From Zygosaccharomyces rouxii (taxonomy: Eukaryota > Ascomycota > Saccharomycetes > Saccharomycetales > Saccharomycetaceae), in contig NC_012992.1 of the NCBI RefSeq assembly GCF_000026365.1, forward strand, positions 496,001 through 560,000: 64,000 bases of DNA. The letters run 5' to 3'. Shown in pieces: positions 9,318 through 19,263 of the stretch; the stretch's first letter is position 1, and each line of letters begins with the position of its first letter. Made by a program: the position numbers and the translations under genes. The notes below the pieces were generated by a model. The model did no database searches. It was given only the letters and a program-made list of their open reading frames with translations, and was not told the DNA's origin.

Positions 9318-9563
9318 TTATTTACTCGCATCATCAGCCACTTTCGTCTTTTCATCGCTGTGATCAATCAGAAATTGTCCCAGAACCTTTAGTGGGTCTT
9401 CAGGCTTACGAACCGCTATCATTCTCATACCCTCTAGTAAAGTGGGTGTAACTTTCTCATTTAGATACTTACGAGTCGGAAAACCACCAACTGTTTCTGA
9501 CAGGTTTATAAACTTGTTGAGATCTTCCTGACTACGGGGCGTACCACTTTCTTGGTCGTTCAT
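9318..9563 (-). CDS. SDC1: COMPASS subunit Sdc1 (Dpy-30 domain)
   Basis: The Dpy-30 dimerisation motif is clear: LNEKVTPTLLEGMRMIAVRKP followed by DPLKVLGQFLI. Sdc1 is a small subunit of the Set1/COMPASS H3K4 methyltransferase. I chose the ATG at 9563 (MNDQESGTPRS, 81 residues). An in-frame ATG at 9644 would add 27 residues (108 in all). It would leave only 36 bp before the divergent TLG1 start, and the added sequence looks like promoter. The S. cerevisiae protein is longer, so the upstream start cannot be excluded. Confidence 0.88.
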   Translation of the reverse strand: MNDQESGTPRSQEDLNKFINLSETVGGFPTRKYLNEKVTPTLLEGMRMIAVRKPEDPLKVLGQFLIDHSDEKTKVADDASK

Positions 9564-9680
9564 CGTCCTCCTCTTCAGGCATTGGTATGCGTTCTTGTTT
9601 AAAGGCTGGGGAAACTTTAACTTATAACCCACATAAACAAACATACACTACAAGATCAAGCTAAAGAAAGAAGTAGAAAG

Positions 9681-10337
9681 ATGGATAGAGACCCATTTGA
9701 ACAGGTTGCACAGGATACTAGAGACCAAATTCAAAGGTTGTCGGTCTTTCTACAAAACAACTCCCACAATGAAGTCGATAACGAGGTGAACGAGGTAATG
9801 CAAGACATCGAAGAAACCATTGAGGATTTGGAAAAATCCCTGGAGGTGATAGAAAGAAGTGGTAAGAGTACACTGGGCCGTAAGAACGAGGTGGATTCCT
9901 TGAAAAGCGCGTATGAGAAGTTAAAATTGGGGGTGACGAACAGCACCAGTAGTGCCAGTAATACCGACAATGTGGTATGGCAACAGGAGGAGGAAGAACG
10001 AGAAGCCAATGCATTACAAAGACCTATGCGGGACAACTACGACAACCCATTCCAAGAGCAGATGCTCAGGGAACAAGATGTTCAATTGGACAGCATTCAC
10101 CATACAATGACAAACCTACATCTACAAGCCCAAACGATGGGGGACGAACTACAGGACCAGGGTGAGCTGCTGCAGGACATGGACACAAACATGGACACTA
10201 TCGGCAATAAGCTGTCGAGAGGCCGCAGGCAGTTAGAATGGATTTACGAGCGTAACAAAGAAAAATACAACGACTGCTGCATAATGCTACTAATAATCGC
10301 ATTAATAGTACTTCTAGTACTTGCATTTATCGCATAA
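9681..10337 (+). CDS. TLG1: t-SNARE Tlg1 (syntaxin 6/10 family)
   Basis: 218 residues. The N-terminal three-helix Habc-type region starts DPFEQVAQDTRDQIQRL. The Qc-SNARE heptads run from about 125 to 190 (QMLREQDVQLDSIHHTMTNL through MDTNMDTIGNKLSRG, with the zero-layer Gln). A tail anchor (IMLLIIALIVLLVLAFIA) ends the protein. Tlg1 acts with Tlg2 and Vti1 in fusion of endosome-derived vesicles with the late Golgi. It is divergent from SDC1. The order TLG1-SDC1-UGO1 is conserved with S. cerevisiae. Confidence 0.95.
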   Translation: MDRDPFEQVAQDTRDQIQRLSVFLQNNSHNEVDNEVNEVMQDIEETIEDLEKSLEVIERSGKSTLGRKNEVDSLKSAYEKLKLGVTNSTSSASNTDNVVWQQEEEEREANALQRPMRDNYDNPFQEQMLREQDVQLDSIHHTMTNLHLQAQTMGDELQDQGELLQDMDTNMDTIGNKLSRGRRQLEWIYERNKEKYNDCCIMLLIIALIVLLVLAFIA

Positions 10338-11042
10338 AACCCTGCGGAGCACAACCAATTGGCACCACCACTACCACGACCACTGCACAAGACACACTAC
10401 TGCCAGTACTCGACCCCACAATTGCAACGCTTGGTTTTTCCCATTGTCGATCCATCGCTGTCAAGATGGGAAATGTCTCCCCACAATTATCTCGTTTAAG
10501 GACACATACACCAAATGCCAAGTCGGATTACAATTAGGTAACACCACTTGTGGTCAAAACAAAACGGTACCCTACGCTACACTACTACAGTACGTTAGGA
10601 CTAAATTTGAATTTACACCCCCAATGGGTTTGATGAATTTTCAAGCACCTTGAGAATACGTTTTCAGACCCGGAAAAAAGGGAAGAGGTACTACAGGATT
10701 TTCTCTATTGAATGGTAGTGGTCATTCAAAGTCCTAGCCGCTGAACAATCCTATAAAAAAGTCTTTATAATATTTTAGTAATATTTTACTTCAATTTTTT
10801 TTTTTTCATTCGCTCGTATTTTCTCAGCTTATTTTTTTTTCCGTTCATCGCCCCTTATAAAAAAGTTAAATTCTCGCAAGATTATTAAAAAAATTTGACC
10901 ACCTCTTAGGCAATAAATACGAATAAACGAAAACGTATTTGTGAAGTTATTAAGAAGTTGCATTGGACTTGTGTTGTGTTTTGAACTGAATTGAATTGTG
11001 GAGTATCAGTTTATTACCGCTGTCCTCCAAGCGTATCCAAAC
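10338..11042. other. TLG1-TDA3 spacer
   Basis: 705 bp. The first 300 bp are unusually C-rich on the plus strand and stay open for about 110 codons in one frame, but without a plausible start or recognisable protein. The distal half holds T tracts typical of a yeast promoter, serving TDA3. Confidence 0.55.
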
Positions 11043-12551
11043 ATGCCAACCGATTTTATAGACAAACTGACTTTTTTGTCACGTCCATCAGGTAAAGCTG
11101 AAGGTAAACACCATATCGTGATTGTTGGTGCTGGCATCATTGGTGTTTGCACTGCTTATTATCTGACGAGGCATCCAAATTTCAATCCATCAACTCATCA
11201 CATAACGATATTAGAATCTAAAAGAGTGGCGGGAGGTGCATCCGGTAAAGCAGGAGGTCTTTTAGCATCATGGGCATTTCCACAACAAATCGTGCCGTTA
11301 AGTTTCCAGTTACATCAGGATCTCAGTGATGAATACAATGGAGATGAAAATTGGGATTATAGGCGGTTAACAACAGTTTCACTAGAGGCGGACGTTCGTT
11401 CGACGGGTAAAAGATCAAAAGGAGTAGCCCAGAAGAGAAGGCGGAGAAAGCTTAGGGAGGAATACCACTGTTCGATTTCTCCGGAAGAATCTAACAAAAA
11501 TTACGAGAATAATAATAATAATAATAGTCATAAGACAGCTAGTAGTATTAATGAAAATAATAGTAAAACAGCTAGTAGGACTAGATCCAAAACGAAAATC
11601 GATTATGACGGCGAAGATCTTGATGACGAAGAAGAGGACGATGAAGGTGTAGACACCTCTGGCGAAAACGAGGAGGAGGATGATTATCTGGACGGTGAAG
11701 GTCCTGATGTAGCATTACCATCTGATTTGAATTGGATAAAGAAAAGTCTTGTAAGGGACTGGGCAAGTTTAGGTGGTACGGATTCGACTGCGCAGGTGCA
11801 TCCGTTCAAATTCACACATTTCCTGCTATCGAAGGCGATGGAAACCGGTGCTGTAGATCTAATACTGGGCAAAGTTTGTCATTTGGATTGTTCAGATACT
11901 GGTGTTTGCACGGGTCTTTCTTATACACCAACGACTGATGATGATTCGCCCTCGAGTACTGTGGTAGATATCAAAGATGCACAACAGGTGGTTCTAGCAA
12001 TGGGGCCCTGGACTTCTAAGATGCTACTGGATTGCCCAATTTCCGGTCTGAGAGCTCATTCGATAACTATAAAACCCAGTACAGGAACGGTTTCCCCATA
12101 TGCGATTTTTACGGAACTAAAGATTGGTAGGAATCAGTATTTCTCTCCTGAGATGTATGCACGTAAGGACGAAGTTTACATTTGTGGTGAAGGTGATACT
12201 TTGGTGGAATTACCAGAAACTACAGATGCGGTGGAAGTGGTGCGTGAAAAATGTGACGAATTGTATCGTTATGTGGCAAAACTTTCAAACAACCTTTCTG
12301 CTGGTCATGTTCTAAAACGCCAAGCTTGCTATTTACCGGTATTGAATGTGCCAACGAGCAGTGGTCCACTTGTGGGAGAGACAAACGTCGATGGTCTCTA
12401 TGTAGCAAGCGGTCATTCTTGTTGGGGTATTAACAACGCGCCTGGTACAGGTAAAGTTATGGCGGAATTACTGCTAGATGGTGAAGCTCATAGTGCCGAT
12501 ATTTCAGCATTAGATCCAAGCTTGTACTTTGATGCAAGCATCTTAGATTAA
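11043..12551 (+). CDS. TDA3: FAD-dependent oxidoreductase Tda3
   Basis: 502 residues from the ATG at 11043; the frame extends upstream only to a GTG. An N-terminal Rossmann dinucleotide fold (HIVIVGAGIIGVCTAYYL) is followed by the DAO-family segment RVAGGASGKAGGLLASW. The C-terminal VDGLYVASGHSCWGINNAPGTGK closes the FAD site. An acidic/Asn-rich insert at about 145-225 splits the domain. Tda3 is a DAO-type oxidoreductase reported in S. cerevisiae to affect late-endosome-to-Golgi transport; its substrate is not established. Adjacency to SOD2 and RPL27 blocks matches S. cerevisiae YHR008-010. Confidence 0.92.
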   Translation: MPTDFIDKLTFLSRPSGKAEGKHHIVIVGAGIIGVCTAYYLTRHPNFNPSTHHITILESKRVAGGASGKAGGLLASWAFPQQIVPLSFQLHQDLSDEYNGDENWDYRRLTTVSLEADVRSTGKRSKGVAQKRRRRKLREEYHCSISPEESNKNYENNNNNNSHKTASSINENNSKTASRTRSKTKIDYDGEDLDDEEEDDEGVDTSGENEEEDDYLDGEGPDVALPSDLNWIKKSLVRDWASLGGTDSTAQVHPFKFTHFLLSKAMETGAVDLILGKVCHLDCSDTGVCTGLSYTPTTDDDSPSSTVVDIKDAQQVVLAMGPWTSKMLLDCPISGLRAHSITIKPSTGTVSPYAIFTELKIGRNQYFSPEMYARKDEVYICGEGDTLVELPETTDAVEVVREKCDELYRYVAKLSNNLSAGHVLKRQACYLPVLNVPTSSGPLVGETNVDGLYVASGHSCWGINNAPGTGKVMAELLLDGEAHSADISALDPSLYFDASILD

Positions 12552-12812
12552 CGAATGAATTTAGTATTATTGACCAAAGGACTAGCATTGTTTGAACTCT
12601 CTTTAAAATAAAATAAAAATAGTGAAAAATAGTAAAAGAAAAAAAAAAAATAAAATAAAATAAAGTAAAAGAAGAGTAACTGTATTTCGTGAAGATATTG
12701 TGTCGATCAATGCACCCACCGATCTACTTTTTTTTTTTTTTTATAACTTTGATTGACTGTTACGTGCATGCCTCCTATATTTGTGTATATATAAATATAT
12801 ATGTTATTCTAT

Positions 12813-15485
12813 TCATTTTTTCTGTAAACTTTTGAAAGCTGCTGAAGCTCCCATGCTAGCATCCATAACACCTGCATTACGATTCAAGGCATGTAAAACC
12901 TGAGAACGGCTACTGCTAACTACCATGTTGTTAGGTGCAACATACTTCTTGGATGTATTCGACCCGCCTGATGGAGTTCTCGCCTTAGAGTAAATCGGTG
13001 TCACTGGAATAGTCGGTGAAGATAGACGTGGTGATGACACTTCCACATTATTTAATTTGTCGGCCAATCCCTGATCTTCAACCAATTGACGTACCTTGAA
13101 GATGGAATCAACCCAATTTTCATCAGATCCTATGACGGGGAATTGTGAATTATTACCGTTATTATTGTTGGGACCCTTTGGTAGTGATACGAACCAAACC
13201 TTATGATGATATTTCTCTAAAATGAGGAACCCCCTACCTTGTTTTTCGTAAAATTCAAAATCGTACATGGATAAACTAGTATCTCCGATGTTTGCCATAT
13301 GACGAACACTCGAATTACGTTGTCTGTATTGCAAAGTTCCATCTTTAAGAAGAGTCAAGAAGCCAGGTTGTTGGTCCTTTGGTTTTAATTCTGATTTATG
13401 GTTGGCAACGAAGTTCTTGATTAAGTCGTTATCAACCCTCTTGTAGCTTTGTAATGAGATATCAGGGCCTGAACTATTAAAAGGTATTTCAAAAATATGC
13501 GCTAAGTCCTGTTTTAAAATTTCTGATTCTGAGGGCCTCTTACTGGACGTAGACACCACAGTTGTACTACCATTGGTTAGTAGGGTAGGACGTTGATCGG
13601 TGTCCAACGATAACTTTGGTGGTGCGGTCTTTGGGGGTGTTGAAATTGGTTTCCCCGCAGATGGAAGCGATGGTGCTTGCGTAGGTAATGGTTGGGTCGT
13701 CACTGGTTGAGATATAGCAATAGGAGCAGAGCCACTTACGTTGCCCTTGAAAGCTCTTGTCGCGGGCGGTAATGTTGGCGCTTGGGCAGGAGCAGGTGCA
13801 GGTGCAGGTGCCGGTGCCGGTGCAGAAGTTGGTGGTGTAGGAGTCTCGCTCGAAGTAGAGTTAACCTTCCTCACTGGGGGAGAAGCTCTACCCACTGGGG
13901 AGGCGGTTTTCGGCATCGATGCATGAATTGGAGGCCTTGCTACACCAACAGGCGAAGGAGTTCTTGGATAGAAACTAGGTGCAGTAGGAGGTCTAGTAAT
14001 TTGTGGGTGTGGTTGCACAGAAGTGTTGTTCAAAGGTGGTGGTGCTGTTGGCGGCCTACTCATTTGTGCTACAGGTGTTGTACTCGGTAATGATGATGAT
14101 GCAGATTTCGGAATTGGATCAGAACGATTTCGTGGAAATGGTAAAGGCGAGTGAATTGATGGTTGTATTGTTGTGGTTGCGATTGCTGCTGTTGCCGTTG
14201 GTTTACTTGCCGTAGAAGGTTTTACCATACTCCCGGGTGCCTTGGGTAAAGGTGCCCTCATGCGAGCTTGTAATTCTGCTTGTTCTTGAACGTGAGCCAC
14301 GGCCTGTGTTTTAAGCATAGAATTACTTCGTATCGATTTATTAGTCTTGTTATTACCATTCGTAGTAGTGTTATTAGTGCTATTGTTATTAGTGCTATTG
14401 CTATTACTGCTATTGTTATTATTGATTGTACTCGGCTTAACGTTTTTACGATTAACATCAATTTGATGCGTTTCAATACCCAATTTTTTCCTCCACTCTA
14501 CAATGCTACTCGTTGTATTCCCAACCTTGGCTGGTTTCCGTCTCTTCTGCTTAGCCAACGGTAGATTGGGGTTACTAATATTGTTACGATATTGATATTC
14601 TAACGGTTGCTGCCTTTGAGGTTGGACCTGCCAAATTCCCTTCCACAGCGCCTCTCTATTACGCCAATCGACTTGTTCGAACCATTTATCCTGCTTTATA
14701 GAAGTCAAACTTGGTCTTTGAGATGGATCTAAGGTTAAAATTCGACGAACTAATGACACAACACCACCTTTATTATTATTTGCCCATGGGTATTCTAATG
14801 CAACGATTTTTTCAAAAGTATGTAATTCATTTTCACCACGAAATGGCGGTACACCCTCGATAAATTGGTAAAGCATGCAGCCCAATGCCCAAACGTCAGA
14901 TGCAAATTGGCATTGGTTATAAAGTAATAATTCAGGTGAGACGTACTCCGCCGTACCAACAAACGATGCCCCACCTTCGGTATTTTCTTTTGTGATGTTC
15001 GTTGCAGTACCAAAATCGGTAACCATTAATCGACCATCTCTATGCAATAAAACATTTTCAGGCTTTAAATCCCTATGAATAACACCTTGCGAATGAATAA
15101 ATTCCGTAGTATCAATCAGCTGTGCAATAAAATGACGTGCACACGGTTCGGTAAATTTACCAACACGATTCAATAACGAAAGCAATTCACCACCAGCGGC
15201 AAAATCCAGAACAAAATAAAGATTTTCTTCATCATGGAAAGTTGAATGCAACTTAACAATACCGGGATGATTTGCTCTTGCCAGTAGGTTTAGAGTATTT
15301 TTCTCAATGGTAACGTACTTAACTTTATTCTCGTGAATAATGTGTCTCTTGGAACAAACTTTAACGGCATAAACACGCTGTGGATCACTTCTATCTACCG
15401 CCTTATAGACACGAGAGTAAGACCCATTGCCCAATTCCTCTTTGAAGACGAAATCGTGTGGAGAACGTTTAATACGAGACGACAT
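12813..15485 (-). CDS. PKH3: PDK1-like protein kinase Pkh3
   Basis: 890 residues, close to the roughly 898 of S. cerevisiae Pkh3. The kinase domain spans about 10-270: glycine loop ELGNGSYSRVYKA, VAIK-type YAVKVCSK, catalytic HRDLKPENVLL, VTDFGTATN, and activation loop ASFVGTAEYVSPE. These are diagnostic of the PDK1 family. A long Ser/Pro/Ala/Asn-rich linker with a pure Ala-Pro tract (about 552-565) follows. The C-terminal third contains a PH-like region near 700-790 (FLTLLKDGTLQYRQRN, GFLILEKYHHKVWFVSL). Pkh kinases phosphorylate AGC kinases such as Ypk1 in cell-wall and sphingolipid signalling. Confidence 0.93.
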   Translation of the reverse strand: MSSRIKRSPHDFVFKEELGNGSYSRVYKAVDRSDPQRVYAVKVCSKRHIIHENKVKYVTIEKNTLNLLARANHPGIVKLHSTFHDEENLYFVLDFAAGGELLSLLNRVGKFTEPCARHFIAQLIDTTEFIHSQGVIHRDLKPENVLLHRDGRLMVTDFGTATNITKENTEGGASFVGTAEYVSPELLLYNQCQFASDVWALGCMLYQFIEGVPPFRGENELHTFEKIVALEYPWANNNKGGVVSLVRRILTLDPSQRPSLTSIKQDKWFEQVDWRNREALWKGIWQVQPQRQQPLEYQYRNNISNPNLPLAKQKRRKPAKVGNTTSSIVEWRKKLGIETHQIDVNRKNVKPSTINNNNSSNSNSTNNNSTNNTTTNGNNKTNKSIRSNSMLKTQAVAHVQEQAELQARMRAPLPKAPGSMVKPSTASKPTATAAIATTTIQPSIHSPLPFPRNRSDPIPKSASSSLPSTTPVAQMSRPPTAPPPLNNTSVQPHPQITRPPTAPSFYPRTPSPVGVARPPIHASMPKTASPVGRASPPVRKVNSTSSETPTPPTSAPAPAPAPAPAPAQAPTLPPATRAFKGNVSGSAPIAISQPVTTQPLPTQAPSLPSAGKPISTPPKTAPPKLSLDTDQRPTLLTNGSTTVVSTSSKRPSESEILKQDLAHIFEIPFNSSGPDISLQSYKRVDNDLIKNFVANHKSELKPKDQQPGFLTLLKDGTLQYRQRNSSVRHMANIGDTSLSMYDFEFYEKQGRGFLILEKYHHKVWFVSLPKGPNNNNGNNSQFPVIGSDENWVDSIFKVRQLVEDQGLADKLNNVEVSSPRLSSPTIPVTPIYSKARTPSGGSNTSKKYVAPNNMVVSSSRSQVLHALNRNAGVMDASMGASAAFKSLQKK

Positions 15486-16598
15486 AGGTCATTCCAAATT
15501 CAATCAAATCTAATAAAATTTCCAATATCCCCCTGAACTTAATTTGGCCAAAAATTCAAGTTCGAATAACTTTTTAAGTATTAGTTTTTACTGTTGTAAT
15601 GATCAATGATGATATAAATGGTAAGGGGGAATCAAAGATTGATGAAGGTATAGGAAGGAAATGAAAAAAGACTGAAGTGGTACTTTATTAAAGAGTCCAC
15701 TTTACGTATTCAATAGACCTTGATAGTCGAAAAACAGAAGAACGGTTCTTTCTAGAAGATCAATTCAATAGATTTCCTCTTGTAGGTGCGGCTGCGGTTC
15801 AAACTTGTTAGGAGAGTTCTAAGTTTCACGGAACTGTATCATTTGTTACAAAGCTCGCTCCTAGTCGTATTAAGTGACTCTGAGATCTGAGATTCGAAGA
15901 TGATTAAAGGCATCGGGAGGACGGTTAAATGGCCCATATTAAGACGTTTAGCCGTATTTCGAGCCCCCGGTCTATGTATGGGAAGTATTCAAGCAGTAGA
16001 GTGTATCACGTGAATATCATGTGACCGAGGACAATATTCAATATCGCGTAATTTCTTTTTTTCCGCCTCTCACTGCCGGTGTCCAATAAGAAGGGACCAA
16101 ATTACGCTAGAATCAAAGATGTACACATATATATAAGTGCTTCATACTTCACACCTCAGCACAAGAATAACGACTCTATAGCAGCCTCTCCAGGCATCAA
16201 ACTCCGTAAGGGGCACGACCCTTTGGATAATATCCCTTGCCAAGATCTTGTAACTCTTTACGTATTAACAATTACCTAATTATCGAATTTCCAAGAATCG
16301 CATCCTCATCGCACTATAATTGACGCAGTGCGATCGTCGTTGTCACTAACACATTTGTAATGCCATTCGCCGATAATTGCTTATTCCACCACAGTTCTAA
16401 TCATCCCTCAAGGGCTGCTAAGGCCCTCCCCAAGGGCTGGTCTCTTGCTCTGCTAATTCCGAACGGGCTCCGAGCAACTGCAACTACATACGTACATACA
16501 CACATGCTCTTCAACACTTATCTTGTGATATATAAAGGGTAGAATAGAAACAACACCTTAACAGTAATATTCCCCCATAGTACGACGATCGACGAACA
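15486..16598. other. PKH3-SOD2 divergent spacer
   Basis: 1.1 kb with no credible ORF. It holds CACGTG at 16007-16012 and CATGTGAC at 16018-16025 (both Cbf1-like), CCAAT at 16083-16087 (Hap complex type), AGGGG at 16209-16213 (stress element) and TATATAAA at 16529-16536. The last three fit control of SOD2 by respiration and stress. Confidence 0.55.
16529..16536 (+). promoter_or_regulatory. SOD2: SOD2 TATA box
   Basis: TATATAAA lies 63 bp before the SOD2 ATG, within the normal yeast range for a TATA-containing, stress-regulated promoter. Confidence 0.6.
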
Positions 16599-17279
16599 AT
16601 GTTTGCAAGAAACGTTAGTGCTACTCTACGCCAAACCCCTAGATTTATCACTAAGAGAACAAAGGTCACCTTGCCCGAGCTGGACTGGGATTTTGGTGCC
16701 CTTGAACCTCACATCTCTGGTCAAATCAATGAATTGCACTACACCAAGCACCACCAAACCTACGTGAACGGTTTCAACACTGCATTGGACCAATTAGCAG
16801 AATTGACTTCATCCATTGAGAAGGACCCAAATCCAAAGACCGCTAAGAAGATCCTTGGTGTTCAACAAAATTTGAAATTCCACGGTGGTGGTTACACCAA
16901 CCACTGTCTATTCTGGAAGAATTTGGCACCTGCTTCTCAAGGTGGTGGTGAACCACCAACTGGTGCATTGGCCGAGCAAATCAAGCAACAATACGGTTCT
17001 TTGGAAAAGTTGCAAAAGGTCACTAACGCCTCTTTGGCAGGTGTTCAAGGTTCCGGTTGGTCCTTCATCGTCAAGGATTTGGACAACGGTGGTAAGTTGG
17101 ACGTTGTTCAAACCTATAACCAAGACAGTGTCACTGGTAACCACGTTCCACTAGTGGCCATTGACGCTTGGGAACACGCTTACTACTTGCAATACCAAAA
17201 CAGAAAGGCAGAATACTTCAGTGCCATCTGGAACGTTATCAACTGGAAGGAAGCTGCCAAGAGATTTGAAAGTGCTTAA
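16599..17279 (+). CDS. SOD2: Mitochondrial manganese superoxide dismutase
   Basis: 226 residues. Residues 1-24 form an Arg/Thr/Ser-rich matrix presequence. The mature enzyme starts near KVTLPELDWDFGALEPHISG. Metal ligands are visible: His in ELHYTKHHQTYVNG, His in GGGYTNHCLFWKNL, and Asp plus His in the signature VAIDAWEHAYYLQY. It converts superoxide to peroxide and oxygen in the matrix. The codon bias is strong. RMT2 follows on the same strand after 144 bp. Confidence 0.98.
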   Translation: MFARNVSATLRQTPRFITKRTKVTLPELDWDFGALEPHISGQINELHYTKHHQTYVNGFNTALDQLAELTSSIEKDPNPKTAKKILGVQQNLKFHGGGYTNHCLFWKNLAPASQGGGEPPTGALAEQIKQQYGSLEKLQKVTNASLAGVQGSGWSFIVKDLDNGGKLDVVQTYNQDSVTGNHVPLVAIDAWEHAYYLQYQNRKAEYFSAIWNVINWKEAAKRFESA

Positions 17280-17328
17280 GATATTCTATAATGTATTTAC
17301 CAATATTCAATATGTATATGTGACGGAA

Positions 17329-17370
17329 TGAAAAATTTCAGCTCATCTCATCTCATCTCATCTCATCTCG
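17329..17370 (+). promoter_or_regulatory. RMT2: RRPE element plus PAC-like CTCAT repeat
   Basis: The RRPE palindrome TGAAAAATTTCA (17329-17340) abuts GCTCATCTCA and then further CTCAT pentamers, up to about 84 bp before the RMT2 ATG. RCL1 has the same abutting arrangement with true PAC boxes. This suggests RMT2 belongs to the ribosome-biogenesis regulon. The pentamer array may be an expanded, degenerate PAC. Confidence 0.6.
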
Positions 17371-17423
17371 TCCCATCTTATCGACTGGGAAACTACAGGC
17401 TACCGGAGGTCCAGAGCACATCC

Positions 17424-18647
17424 ATGTCACAGCTTCATCATTACTTGACGTTTCCTAAGCGTCCAATCACTCAGGATGAATACTTCCCTGCCATTCAGAA
17501 ATTATTAAGTGCCGGTGTTCCTGCAACTTATACGCTGGAACAAATTGCAGCTTTTGAACAAGGTAGAGAGGATGAAGATGATGCTGATGCTTCCAATACA
17601 ACACCATTGCATGTAATGGCAAGATCTCTGCCCCAGGATTTGAGCAAGGATGAAGAACAAGTAGTGCTTAACATTATGAACGTTTTGTTCGAATACGGTG
17701 CAGGTTGGAATTTTATCGACTACGAACAAAAGACAATTGGTGATCTTTTGCTTGAGAACGGTCAGTCGAGAGATGGAGTGCTGTATTCACGTCTGGTGGA
17801 TGCTGGTGTCAGTGCTGAATTGCTACTTAGGAAAATCAATGGGGGTGAGATTGAATTTATTGAGGAACCAGTAGAAGCGGAAGAGGAAACGCCATCACAA
17901 GAGGATCCTGCGACACAAGAAGCTCCCCAAGAAGCTCCTCAAGAGGCTACTCAAGAGGCTACTCAAGAGGCTACTCAAGAGGCTTCTGATGCTTCTACCG
18001 ATCAGAAAGCTTATTTAGAATCCAAATTGGAGTATACCAAGGATTCTTTGGTTACAGACGAAAACAGAGATGGTGTGATGATGGATTGGGAAACCGCTAT
18101 TATGGAGAAGGCGGCAGAATCCATCTGTGCTAATGAAGATGCTACTGTGGTAAATATTGGATTCGGTATGGGTATCATCGATACTGCTATTCAATCTCAT
18201 CATCCAAAGAAGCACTATATCTGTGAAGCTCATCCTGACGTTTTGAAAAAGATGAAAGACGAAGGCTGGTATTCTAAACCCGGTGTTGTTGTGCTGGAGG
18301 GAAGATGGCAAGATCGTTTAAATGAATTGCTAGATGAGGGCGAAGTATTCTTTGATGGGATTTACTACGACACCTTTAGCGAGCACTACGAGGATATGTT
18401 GGAACTTTACGACGTCATAGTTGGGCTGTTAAAACCTGGCGGTGTTTTCTCATTTTTCAATGGGTTAGGTGCAGATAGACCACTTTGCTATGATGTGTAC
18501 AAGAAGATTGTCGACTTGGACGTCTCCAACTACGGTCTTCGCTGCGACTACGAAGTTTTACCTGTGGGTAAACGCAATTGGGATGAGGTGAAAAGATCAT
18601 ATTTCAATTGTGATTATTACTATCATCCACGCATATCGTTCGGATAG
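17424..18647 (+). CDS. RMT2: Protein arginine N5-methyltransferase Rmt2
   Basis: 407 residues starting at MSQLHHYLTFPKRPI, as in other yeasts; the frame continues upstream through the promoter repeat with no better start. The N-terminal ankyrin-like part (about 10-150) contains NTTPLHVMARSLP. A Gln-Glu-Ala repeat linker (about 165-192) comes next. The SAM-dependent methyltransferase domain follows (VVNIGFGMGIIDTAIQ, HYICEAHPDVLKKM, GVFSFFNGLGAD). Rmt2 methylates the delta nitrogen of an arginine in ribosomal protein Rpl12. It lies next to SOD2 and PKH3, which merges the two S. cerevisiae ohnologous regions. Confidence 0.95.
   Translation: MSQLHHYLTFPKRPITQDEYFPAIQKLLSAGVPATYTLEQIAAFEQGREDEDDADASNTTPLHVMARSLPQDLSKDEEQVVLNIMNVLFEYGAGWNFIDYEQKTIGDLLLENGQSRDGVLYSRLVDAGVSAELLLRKINGGEIEFIEEPVEAEEETPSQEDPATQEAPQEAPQEATQEATQEATQEASDASTDQKAYLESKLEYTKDSLVTDENRDGVMMDWETAIMEKAAESICANEDATVVNIGFGMGIIDTAIQSHHPKKHYICEAHPDVLKKMKDEGWYSKPGVVVLEGRWQDRLNELLDEGEVFFDGIYYDTFSEHYEDMLELYDVIVGLLKPGGVFSFFNGLGADRPLCYDVYKKIVDLDVSNYGLRCDYEVLPVGKRNWDEVKRSYFNCDYYYHPRISFG
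17925..17986 (+). repeat. RMT2: In-frame 12-nt repeat in RMT2
   Basis: Tandem codons for Gln-Glu-Ala-Pro and then Gln-Glu-Ala-Thr are repeated about six times at the DNA level (caagaggctact units). They lie in the linker between the ankyrin-like and methyltransferase domains, so length changes should be tolerated. Confidence 0.7.
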
Positions 18648-19263
18648 AACTATGATAGTTGTATGTATATTAGATCATTAATATGGTTTCAACAGGACCC
18701 TTTATCTTGAGAGGTCCTACCGATAAGATCTTGTAATCATATAAAATGAAAAAGTATTTCACTATACAGTGTCAGCCAAACGATCCAAGGCAAAGGGGTC
18801 CGAGGGTACATAAGAGCATTATAGAGGTTTGCGATGTCGTGAATAACGTCATTTTCTGTGACTCACTTGGTTCTCCTGTTAATGGGGAAGCGTCCTAAAT
18901 GGTAGCTTTAAATACCAGGGCGGCTACCTCGATATCCGAGAATTGGACTATGTATTGGTTGTTCCATTCAACAACCTCTTGTTCTCTTAATGCTCGACCA
19001 CTTCAGCGCTTCTCGGATTTTACCGCCTCTAGATAACTTGTAATTCCTGATTTACCGCAGTAGCCTGTCACAAAAATAGCTATGCTATCTATCTAGAAGT
19101 TAAGATAGCTCTTTTAGGGGTGATTTTCAATAGAAAAAGTTCTATCTTCGTCCTCTATAAAAGTGTCCAAGGTTTCCCTGCTTCAGATTGTATAACTTGG
19201 TTTAGTGTGGATTCCAACCTTTATTAAGCGCCATAATCGATAAGCTTCTTTCAATTTCAAGCA
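18648..19263. other. Spacer upstream of the 19264 gene
   Basis: 616 bp without a credible ORF. TGACTCA at 18859-18865 is a Gcn4 consensus. AGGGCGGCTA near 18917-18926 is a weak URS1-like match. Nothing else was recognised. Confidence 0.5.

Noticed and set aside
10321..10653. 110-codon open frame after TLG1
   Set aside because: Starts with TTG inside TLG1. The predicted sequence is His/Thr-rich and unlike any known protein. The opposite strand is also open, which reflects composition.
16007..16025. Two CDEI-like motifs, considered as part of a centromere
   Set aside because: No 80-170 bp AT-rich CDEII and no CDEIII (TTTCCGAA type) follow within range. They are better read as Cbf1-type promoter sites.
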